Assembly: GCA_013329575.1 (NCBI GenBank)
Contig: DUJX01000032.1
Span: 1-7,615, forward strand
Length of the DNA: 7,615 bases
Reading direction: 5' to 3'
Source: Halobacteria archaeon
GTDB taxonomy: Archaea; Halobacteriota; Methanoliparia; Methanoliparales; Methanoliparaceae
Shown: piece by piece, positions 1 to 5,119 of the stretch
Numbering within the stretch: position 1 is the first letter of the stretch
How the letters are laid out: every line of letters starts with the position of its first letter
Position numbers and translations under genes: made by a program
Notes under the pieces: generated by a model
The model's database searches: none
The model's input: the letters and a program-made list of their open reading frames with translations, nothing else
Told to the model about the DNA's origin: nothing

Positions 1-448
1 CTATTCTCGCCGTAATCTCGAGCAGGACATCGTTATCTTTGGCTAACTCTACCTCTTCTTCTGTTATAAATCCTGGATGGGCGAGTATATCTACATCTTC
101 ATTAGCAACAGCTGCTTTATTCGTCCCATTAGCAACGGGTTCTACGATACTCTCGCCATGAATAACTATTATCTCAGCGCCAGCTTTTTTGGCCTTTTCA
201 ACAAGTTTATCAATCTTTTTTGGGGGAACGTGTGTTATTTCTACTCCAATTAAGACGGCTATCTCCCAATCGCCTTCTAACTCTTTTTTTGCTTGTAAAA
301 GAGATCTCAAAACAAAGTCGTAATTGGAGAAGTCAACATGATCGGTCAATGCGATACCCTCGTTGCCAATCTTTGTTGCTCGTCTTACTAACTCGCTCGG
401 GATAAGATCCCCATCACTGAATATAGTATGAGTATGATAATCAAACAT
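1..448 (-). CDS. PHP-domain metal-dependent phosphoesterase (histidinol-phosphatase-like), 3' end cut by window edge
   Basis: The first 149 residues of a PHP-superfamily protein are visible, starting at the ATG whose complement is 446-448 and running off the left edge. Metal-ligand motifs of the family are in order: HTH at residues 5-7, TDH at 35-37, GVE at 68-70, an IHGE segment at 96-99 and AHPG at 123-126. PHP enzymes hydrolyse phosphoesters at a multinuclear metal centre. The name histidinol phosphatase is usually inherited by similarity, and the substrate of this archaeal subfamily is uncertain. I judge it closer to the conserved archaeal histidinol-phosphatase-like proteins of about 220 residues than to RNase P subunit Rpp30, which is the main alternative. 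A GTGAT Shine-Dalgarno lies 6 nt before the ATG, in the 12-nt gap after the SRP19 stop, so the two genes are almost certainly co-transcribed. The family is clear; the substrate is not. Confidence 0.88.
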   Translation of the reverse strand, partial: MFDYHTHTIFSDGDLIPSELVRRATKIGNEGIALTDHVDFSNYDFVLRSLLQAKKELEGDWEIAVLIGVEITHVPPKKIDKLVEKAKKAGAEIIVIHGESIVEPVANGTNKAAVANEDVDILAHPGFITEEEVELAKDNDVLLEITARI

Positions 449-460
449 AAAGATATCACG

Positions 461-748
461 TTATTTTTGTCTTTTAAGTCCTTCTGCAATCTCTTTAATA
501 ATATCTGTCTTTGATTTTTGATTATTATCGATGATTATAACTCTTCCGCTCTTTTCCCACCACGATCTAGGATAAAACTTATCCTTCTCTATTACCACAT
601 CAAAACCAAGTTTTTTTGCTGTATTACTTAAATCTTCAATGGTCGGGCGTTTAATGCTCAGCCGTCTCGGTGCTCTTCTACCGTCTTTCCTCGTTTTTGC
701 AGAATCAAAATATACAGGCCATAAAATAATATTCTTATCTTTTTTCAT
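461..748 (-). CDS. srp19: Signal recognition particle 19 kDa protein (SRP19)
   Basis: A 95-residue protein, the normal length for archaeal SRP19. It binds the tips of helices 6 and 8 of 7S (SRP) RNA in the cytoplasm and promotes binding of SRP54, so it is needed to assemble the particle that targets membrane and secreted proteins. Visible hallmarks are the N-terminal WPVYFDS strand (residues 10-16), the basic TRKDGRRAPRR loop (19-29) that contacts RNA, and YPRSWWEKSGRV (59-70), followed by a lysine-rich C-terminus. The ATG whose complement is 746-748 matches the family start, which leaves only about nine residues before the conserved Trp. The Shine-Dalgarno is weak (GGTTGAG). The PHP gene follows by 12 nt. 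Upstream, a 115-nt gap separates it from the aIF1A gene, so it may have its own promoter as well as read-through from tyrS-aIF1A. Confidence 0.95.
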   Translation of the reverse strand: MKKDKNIILWPVYFDSAKTRKDGRRAPRRLSIKRPTIEDLSNTAKKLGFDVVIEKDKFYPRSWWEKSGRVIIIDNNQKSKTDIIKEIAEGLKRQK

Positions 749-829
749 CTTAACTCAACCAAAATCCACATGTTAAAGACATCACAAATCAAAGATAGGT
801 GAGATACGCGAATCTATGATCTGTAACAT

Positions 830-850
830 CATCCGTTTTTAAAAAGATTC
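830..850 (-). promoter_or_regulatory. Weak candidate promoter for SRP19-PHP
   Basis: The 115 nt between the aIF1A stop and the SRP19 start is long for an operon-internal gap here. On the minus strand it contains an A/T-only stretch (CTTTTTAAAAAC, complement about 836-847) that could serve as a TATA-like element. A transcript would start near 812-818, giving a leader of about 65 nt. The T-run could equally be part of a termination signal for the upstream pair. No convincing BRE is seen, so this is tentative. Confidence 0.25.
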
Positions 851-863
851 GTAAAATTCTGCT

Positions 864-1199
864 TTAAATCAGATTTTTAAGATACCCGTTTCTCATCAGC
901 CAATCTCGTTGTGGTTTTGTATAAATCCAGGTTATATCTCCTTTTGTATCCTGAACTGCCCAAGGAGTAACGACAACCAAAGAATCTTCTTTTAACCATC
1001 GTCCACCTTTCAATCTTCCTGGAATCCTACAAAATCTAGTTATCCCATCAGAACATCTGACTCTCAAGTGATTTGATCCTAGTCGCTGTTCTACCAATCC
1101 AAACAACTCTTTTCTCTCTTTTTTTGGTATATAGACCCGTATTACTTCTTCTGTTGTATTATTCTTTTTTTTATGTTTTGCATGTTCTCTATTATTCAG
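864..1199 (-). CDS. eif1A: Archaeal translation initiation factor 1A (aIF1A), apparent CTG start
   Basis: aIF1A is a small OB-fold protein that binds the A-site region of the 30S subunit and works with aIF1 and aIF2 in start-codon selection. Read from the CTG whose complement is 1197-1199, the protein has 111 residues, the usual length. It has a basic N-terminal tail (HKKKNN region, residues 9-14), the first OB strand (EVIRVYIP, 18-25), the core LFGLVEQRLGSNHLRVRC (32-49), RIPG, then W..D..VV..PW, and a C-terminal TKPQRDWLMRNGYL. Starting at the first canonical codon, TTG at 1104-1106, would delete the first strand and the tail. In the upstream reading frame there is no ATG, GTG or TTG before the in-frame stop at 1233-1235. 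A perfect GGAGG (complement 1208-1212) lies 8 nt before the CTG. An ATA one codon earlier is a poorer-spaced alternative, and a sequencing error at the start codon is possible. The tyrS stop is 37 nt upstream, so the two are probably co-transcribed. Confidence 0.93.
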   Translation of the reverse strand: MNNREHAKHKKKNNTTEEVIRVYIPKKERKELFGLVEQRLGSNHLRVRCSDGITRFCRIPGRLKGGRWLKEDSLVVVTPWAVQDTKGDITWIYTKPQRDWLMRNGYLKNLI

Positions 1200-1206
1200 T
1201 ATAACA

Positions 1207-1214
1207 ACCTCCTT
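1207..1214 (-). promoter_or_regulatory. Shine-Dalgarno of aIF1A (decides the CTG start)
   Basis: AAGGAGGT on the minus strand is a near-complete match to the archaeal 16S rRNA tail. Eight nucleotides separate GGAGG from the CTG codon, and only five from the preceding ATA. The nearest in-frame canonical codon (TTG, complement 1104-1106) is about 100 nt further on. The position of this site is the main reason for placing the aIF1A start at CTG. Confidence 0.8.
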
Positions 1215-1236
1215 TTTATTAAGTCTTAGTCCTTAC

Positions 1237-2181
1237 TTATATCTTCTCTCTTATTGGAGATAATATCTTGTTTAAATAAACAATTGCATTTTTTTTCAAA
1301 TCTACCGGATGCAGATCGCCTTTTAAATAATCGTTTACAAACGCGGTATAATTTGAGTATATCACATCTCCGCCGTATTTTGTACTTCTTTCTATAATGA
1401 CATTATCATACTTTGGGAATACAAAATATTTGAATATATTAATAATTGGGTTATTCTCGGTTGAATTAGGAGGACAGAACGAAGAAATTATCTTCTTTTC
1501 GACATCGTCCTCCGAATCATCCACTGCGATAAAATTTGCCTTAGAACTCGACATTTTTTCGCCATCTAATCCCTCAATTATTGGAAGATGAGTACATACC
1601 GGTTTTTTAAACTCCATGCTGGGGAGTTCTTCTCGGGCAAGCATATGAATCTTTCTTTGGTCTATCCCGCCCAATGCAACATCTACGTCTAATCTTGCTA
1701 TATCCATAACTTGCATTAAGGGATAGATGATTTGAGAGACTTTCGGTGATTCCATGTTTCTTCCTACCTCGTCCATGCTTCGTCTCGCCCTGTTTAAAGT
1801 AACCTTTCTTGCCAATATTAAAACGTTCTTCATATATTCTGGATCGAGTTGGAAACTGCTTCCGAGCACATAGTCTGCATCGAGACCTGTAGCCTCAAAC
1901 ACTTTTTTGTTCATCTTAGCAATCTCTTCTATCTCGTCCAGAGATCCTTTATCGTTAAGATGTGCATGTAAGTCTGCCAAAAGGACTATTACTTTAAAAC
2001 CAACATGTTTAAAATCTAATAACTTAAATACGGTTAATAGATGCCCTAAATGTATCTTACCGCTCGGTTCATAACCGGTATAAATTTTAGGCGGTATATT
2101 TCTCGATAACAGTTCCTCCAACTCATCTTCTTGTATGACCTCTACAAGGTTTCGTTTTACGATATCTATCTTATTCTCCAT
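1237..2181 (-). CDS. tyrS: Tyrosyl-tRNA synthetase, archaeal type
   Basis: A cytoplasmic class I synthetase of 314 residues that charges tRNA(Tyr) with tyrosine. It is the compact archaeal/eukaryotic form without the bacterial S4 tail. The HIGH signature is HLGH at 44-47 and the KMSKS loop is KMSSS at 209-213. The tyrosine pocket residues are Y34, Y153, Q157, D160 and Q175, each exactly two positions after Y32, Y151, Q155, D158 and Q173 of the M. jannaschii enzyme. In the C-terminal anticodon-binding domain, the H-P-x-D motif (H291, P292, D294) matches the H283/P284/D286 set that reads G34. The stacking aromatic F261 is replaced by Tyr269, a conservative change. A GAGGT Shine-Dalgarno lies 7 nt before the ATG. 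The gene heads the minus-strand unit and is divergent from purB. The aIF1A gene follows 37 nt downstream. Confidence 0.97.
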   Translation of the reverse strand: MENKIDIVKRNLVEVIQEDELEELLSRNIPPKIYTGYEPSGKIHLGHLLTVFKLLDFKHVGFKVIVLLADLHAHLNDKGSLDEIEEIAKMNKKVFEATGLDADYVLGSSFQLDPEYMKNVLILARKVTLNRARRSMDEVGRNMESPKVSQIIYPLMQVMDIARLDVDVALGGIDQRKIHMLAREELPSMEFKKPVCTHLPIIEGLDGEKMSSSKANFIAVDDSEDDVEKKIISSFCPPNSTENNPIINIFKYFVFPKYDNVIIERSTKYGGDVIYSNYTAFVNDYLKGDLHPVDLKKNAIVYLNKILSPIREKI

Positions 2182-2259
2182 TTATCAAACCTCTATCTAA
2201 ACCAAATCTTTTTTTAAATCTTTTAAATTTAGTTAATATTAAATATCTTGTATTCTTTT

Positions 2260-2281
2260 TTACTTATACGGATTACTTATA
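2260..2281. repeat. Direct repeat of TTACTTATA, 13-bp period
   Basis: TTACTTATA occurs at 2260-2268 and again at 2273-2281, separated by CGGA. On the minus strand each copy reads TATAAGTAA, so the repeat either duplicates the tyrS TATA element or forms a pair of half-sites beside it. The sequence is A+T-rich, so chance is a real alternative. Confidence 0.5.
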
Positions 2282-2290
2282 TAATAAAAC
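2273..2290 (-). promoter_or_regulatory. Probable tyrS promoter (TATA element)
   Basis: On the minus strand this reads TTTTATTATATAAGTAA, a good archaeal TATA-like core. Transcription would begin about 25 nt downstream, near 2252-2258, giving a leader of about 70-75 nt. A second TATAAGTAA copy 13 bp closer to the gene (complement 2260-2268) might provide an alternative site. This is based on sequence resemblance and position only. Confidence 0.5.
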
Positions 2291-2359
2291 ACTACCATCG
2301 ATCGTTCTTGTTTTAATAGGTTATCGTAATAATATAACTCTTCATTTATAAATTTTGAT

Positions 2360-2374
2360 GAAATCTATATAAAA
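2360..2374 (+). promoter_or_regulatory. purB promoter (BRE/TATA)
   Basis: GAAATCTATATAAAA has a purine-rich BRE-like GAAA followed, after two bases, by a TATATAAAA TATA box, the standard archaeal arrangement. Transcription would begin about 22-26 nt downstream of the box centre, around 2392-2396. That leaves a leader of roughly 45 nt containing the GGAGG at 2422, which fits the ATG at 2438 as the start of purB. Confidence 0.65.
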
Positions 2375-2385
2375 AACAAAAAGTT

Positions 2386-2405
2386 ACAAGTATTTATTAA
2401 CTTGT
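2386..2405. repeat. Inverted repeat ACAAGT-N8-ACTTGT at the predicted purB transcription start
   Basis: Perfect 6-bp arms at 2386-2391 and 2400-2405 flank an A/T-only 8-bp spacer. The centre-to-centre distance (14 bp) is somewhat over one helical turn. Its place over the predicted start point suits an operator for a dimeric repressor, or a small hairpin at the 5' end of the mRNA. Six-base arms in A+T-rich DNA also arise by chance. Confidence 0.4.
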
Positions 2406-2421
2406 TTGATGCTAACTTTTT

Positions 2422-2427
2422 GGAGGT
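2422..2427 (+). promoter_or_regulatory. Shine-Dalgarno of purB
   Basis: GGAGGT lies 10 nt before the ATG at 2438. It sits downstream of the in-frame TTG at 2402, so it supports initiation at the ATG and argues against the 12-residue longer reading. Confidence 0.75.
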
Positions 2428-2437
2428 TTTAATCGAA

Positions 2438-3778
2438 ATGCCAATACACCCAATAGAATATAGATACGGAACTCGAGAGATGAAAGAGGTATGGACGGAA
2501 GAAAACTACCTAAAAAAGCTTTTAGAGGTAGAAGCAACGTTATCCATTGTAGAAGCAGAACTGGGTATCATTCCTAATGATGCTGCAGATACAATCGCAG
2601 AAAAGGCTAAGACTGTCTCGCTCGAGAGAACAAAAGAGATCGAGGATGAGATAGGGCACGATATAATGGCGGTCGTGCTTGCTATATCGGAAAAATGCGG
2701 TGAATCTGGAAAATGGGTTCATTTTGGGGCGACATCTAACGATATAATCGATACAGCACGTGCTCTGCAGTTTAAAGAGTCTATAAATGTATTAGAGAAT
2801 CATCTGAAAGAGCTTTTAAGAGTATTGATCGACCTATCATTTGATAATAGAGAAAAAGTCTGTTCGGGAAGGACACATGGCCAGATGGCGATTCCTACCA
2901 CGTACGGGATGAAGTTTGGGATATGGGCCTCAGAGATAGATAGGCATCTGGATCGAATGAAAGAGATGAATAGAAGGTTATTAGTCGGAAAACTCTCTGG
3001 TGCTGTCGGTACAATGGCAAGTCTCGGGCAGAAAGGGATAGAAGTACAAAAAAGGCTTATGAATAAATTGGGTCTTAAACCAGCAGAGATAACAAACCAG
3101 GTAATCCAGCGAGATACCTATGCAGAATATTTTTTCTGGCTTGCAAACATTGCAACTACGTTAGACAAGATCTGTATCGAACTGAGAACATTACAACGTA
3201 CCGAGATCGGAGAATTGAGAGAGGGGTTTGGAAAAAAACAGGTTGGATCTTCTACAATGCCTCATAAGAGAAATCCGATAAAATCAGAACAGGTGTGCGG
3301 GATAGCGAGGGTTGTACGTTCTTATGTCGAACCTGCTCTTCTAAACAACACACTCTGGAACGAGCGGGATTTAACCAACTCATCTTGTGAGCGGATAATA
3401 CTACCAGAAGCATCGATCTTGGCGGATCATATAATAAAATTAACATCAAAAATTTTAAGTAATATTGAATTTAACGACGAAAAAATAAGAGAAAATCTGG
3501 ATATATTGGGTGGTTTAAACCTTTCAGAGAGAATAATGATCGAGCTGGCAAAAAGAGGCCTTGGAAGACAGGAAGCACACACGGTGATGCGGGATATCGC
3601 GATGGAGGTTTACAATAGCGGTGAAGAGCCGATAAAGATCATAAAAGATAACGAGACGATCAAGCGATACTTTAAAGATTATGAGATAGACGAGATGATG
3701 ATGCCGGAGAACTATATCGGTATGTCTGTTACGATCGTCGAAGACTTGGTAAGAATGTTAGAAGAAAAATGGTTTTGA
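2438..3778 (+). CDS. purB: Adenylosuccinate lyase
   Basis: A cytoplasmic enzyme of 446 residues in the fumarase/aspartase superfamily. It acts twice in purine metabolism, releasing fumarate from SAICAR to give AICAR and from adenylosuccinate to give AMP. The family signature GSSTMPHKRNP is at 270-280, with the catalytic flexible-loop Ser at 271. The catalytic-site His residues lie in GHD (H74) and in RTHGQ (H147), and the ATSND substrate loop is at 98-102. Length and the near-N-terminal IEYRYG motif (6-11) are normal for the short bacterial/archaeal form. I chose the ATG at 2438 because GGAGGT precedes it by 10 nt. The in-frame TTG at 2402 lies only a few nt after the predicted transcript start and has no Shine-Dalgarno in the leader. 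The MFS gene follows 19 nt after the stop, so it is probably co-transcribed. Confidence 0.97.
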   Translation: MPIHPIEYRYGTREMKEVWTEENYLKKLLEVEATLSIVEAELGIIPNDAADTIAEKAKTVSLERTKEIEDEIGHDIMAVVLAISEKCGESGKWVHFGATSNDIIDTARALQFKESINVLENHLKELLRVLIDLSFDNREKVCSGRTHGQMAIPTTYGMKFGIWASEIDRHLDRMKEMNRRLLVGKLSGAVGTMASLGQKGIEVQKRLMNKLGLKPAEITNQVIQRDTYAEYFFWLANIATTLDKICIELRTLQRTEIGELREGFGKKQVGSSTMPHKRNPIKSEQVCGIARVVRSYVEPALLNNTLWNERDLTNSSCERIILPEASILADHIIKLTSKILSNIEFNDEKIRENLDILGGLNLSERIMIELAKRGLGRQEAHTVMRDIAMEVYNSGEEPIKIIKDNETIKRYFKDYEIDEMMMPENYIGMSVTIVEDLVRMLEEKWF

Positions 3779-3797
3779 TTTTAAAGATGATATGTGA

Positions 3798-5039
3798 ATG
3801 AATAATGATAATATAAAAATAGATAAGAATAGAAGACTATATAAAGAGGATAAAATAGATAGCGAGAAAAAATTATATAAGGACAAAAACCTCTTAGTTA
3901 TCTTTTGTATTACTCTAACGGCTGTATTAAGCGTTACAAGTATATCTCCTGCATTTCCAATGATTGCAGAGGTATTTAATGTATCTGATACGAAAATTGG
4001 TCTATTAATAACGGTATTTACTCTTCCAGGTGTCATATTAGCGCCGGTGATTGGAGTATTGGCAGACCGATTGGGTAGAAAAAAAGTGCTCGTCCCATCC
4101 TTGGTCCTTTTTGGGATAGCCGGTACATCGTGTATATTTGCACACAGTTTTAGAGCACTTCTATCCCTCAGGTTTATCCAAGGTATCGGTGGAGCTGCCA
4201 TAAATTCACTCAATAATACAATAATCGGCGATCTTTACAATGATAGAGAATGTACTATAGCAATGGGGTATAATGCAACAGTCCTAAATATTGGAACGAC
4301 AGCATTTCCAGTGATAGGCGGAGCTTTATGTGCATTAGGGTGGTATTATCCATTCTTCTTACCATTGGTAGCAATCCCAATCGCTATACTCGTATTATTC
4401 ATATTAGACAGTTATGATCCTGAAACTAATCAAGATTTAAAAGAATATCTGAAGAATACCGCTCAAAGTCTAAAAAATAAGAACATTATACTTCTTATTA
4501 TAACCAGTTGTCTATTATTTACGATATTTTATGGCGTCTATATGGCATATTTTCCTATATACATCAGTAGATCTTTTAATCCAACTCCTCTGCAGATAGG
4601 GATAATCTTAGCAAGTATGTCTCTTACAACTGCGGCTGTAGCGTCACAATTGGGTCGTCTTTCTTCTAAATTCTCGGTTAAAACATTATTGATCCTGGGT
4701 TTTTCGCTTTTTGGGGTAGCATTCCTGATCATTCCGGTAATTCCGACCATCTGGTTATTATTTATCCCCACAATCATATATGGTCTTGGTCAGGGTATTA
4801 CCAATCCGATGATACAGTCTACTCTCGCCAGATTGTCGGATAAGGAGTATAGAGGGATGGTAATGTCTTTAAGCAGCATGTCTATCAGGCTGGGACAGAC
4901 GGTTGGACCGTTGCTGTTTGGATTAATATTAACAATTTTTGGGATGAACCATGTTTTTTATGCAGGTGTATTGTTATCGCTTATTGTTGCTTTGGCCATC
5001 TTAAATATATCATCAGATAATAAAACCACGACTGACTAA
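3798..5039 (+). CDS. Major facilitator superfamily transporter (drug/metabolite efflux type)
   Basis: A cytoplasmic-membrane protein of 413 residues with a pattern of 12 hydrophobic segments in two sixes, joined by a charged loop around 208-228. MFS motif A, G-x-L-A-D-R-x-G-R-K, is at 86-95 between helices 2 and 3. A proline/glycine-rich FPVIGG segment in helix 5 resembles the antiporter motif C. A degenerate motif A (LGRLSSKF) sits between helices 8 and 9. This pattern resembles proton-coupled drug or metabolite exporters of the DHA1 kind, but the substrate cannot be read from sequence. The N-terminal 31 residues form an unusually long, highly charged cytoplasmic tail with two similar pieces (RLYKED and KLYKDK). 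The ATG at 3798 is preceded by GATGAT at 6 nt, and no internal start would keep helix 1. The gene lies 19 nt after purB, likely in the same transcript. Confidence 0.9.
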   Translation: MNNDNIKIDKNRRLYKEDKIDSEKKLYKDKNLLVIFCITLTAVLSVTSISPAFPMIAEVFNVSDTKIGLLITVFTLPGVILAPVIGVLADRLGRKKVLVPSLVLFGIAGTSCIFAHSFRALLSLRFIQGIGGAAINSLNNTIIGDLYNDRECTIAMGYNATVLNIGTTAFPVIGGALCALGWYYPFFLPLVAIPIAILVLFILDSYDPETNQDLKEYLKNTAQSLKNKNIILLIITSCLLFTIFYGVYMAYFPIYISRSFNPTPLQIGIILASMSLTTAAVASQLGRLSSKFSVKTLLILGFSLFGVAFLIIPVIPTIWLLFIPTIIYGLGQGITNPMIQSTLARLSDKEYRGMVMSLSSMSIRLGQTVGPLLFGLILTIFGMNHVFYAGVLLSLIVALAILNISSDNKTTTD

Positions 5040-5100
5040 AATGAATAAATAAAAAGAGAGAGTAAATAAGAAATTTAGCATAAAGGTTAATAATCCTTAA

Positions 5101-5106
5101 GGTGAT
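5101..5106 (+). promoter_or_regulatory. Shine-Dalgarno-like GGTGAT before the LTD-PLD gene
   Basis: GGTGAT matches the anti-Shine-Dalgarno, but its end is 13 nt from the ATG at 5120, longer than the 6-7 nt seen for the PHP and MFS genes. The GTG at 5102 inside it is the alternative start, six codons upstream. Its second half overlaps an 8-bp palindrome, CCTTAAGG (5095-5102). Confidence 0.45.
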
Positions 5107-5119
5107 AAAGAATCGACCT

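Noticed and set aside
220..405. Small plus-strand open frame opposite the PHP gene
   Set aside because: It is the complement of a frame with clear PHP metal motifs and shows no features of its own.
770..850. Possible C/D-box small RNA on the minus strand upstream of SRP19
   Set aside because: Two TGATG-containing boxes are present, but no CTGA D box follows either one. The spacing of about 33 nt to a TTGA is far longer than the usual guide length of about 12 nt.
2402..2437. TTG start giving purB 12 extra residues
   Set aside because: There is no Shine-Dalgarno before it, it lies at the predicted transcript start, and a good GGAGGT precedes the ATG at 2438. The ATG also fits the usual N-terminus of the family.
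2182..2437. A+T-rich intergenic region as a replication origin
   Set aside because: No long origin-recognition-box repeats and no neighbouring cdc6/orc1 gene are seen. Promoters for the two flanking genes account for the A+T-rich sequence.
3758..4213. A 151-codon open frame on the minus strand opposite the purB end and the MFS gene
   Set aside because: It lies antisense to a well-supported transporter. Its hydrophobic and basic stretches mirror the complement of the MFS codons, and it has no Shine-Dalgarno or family motif.
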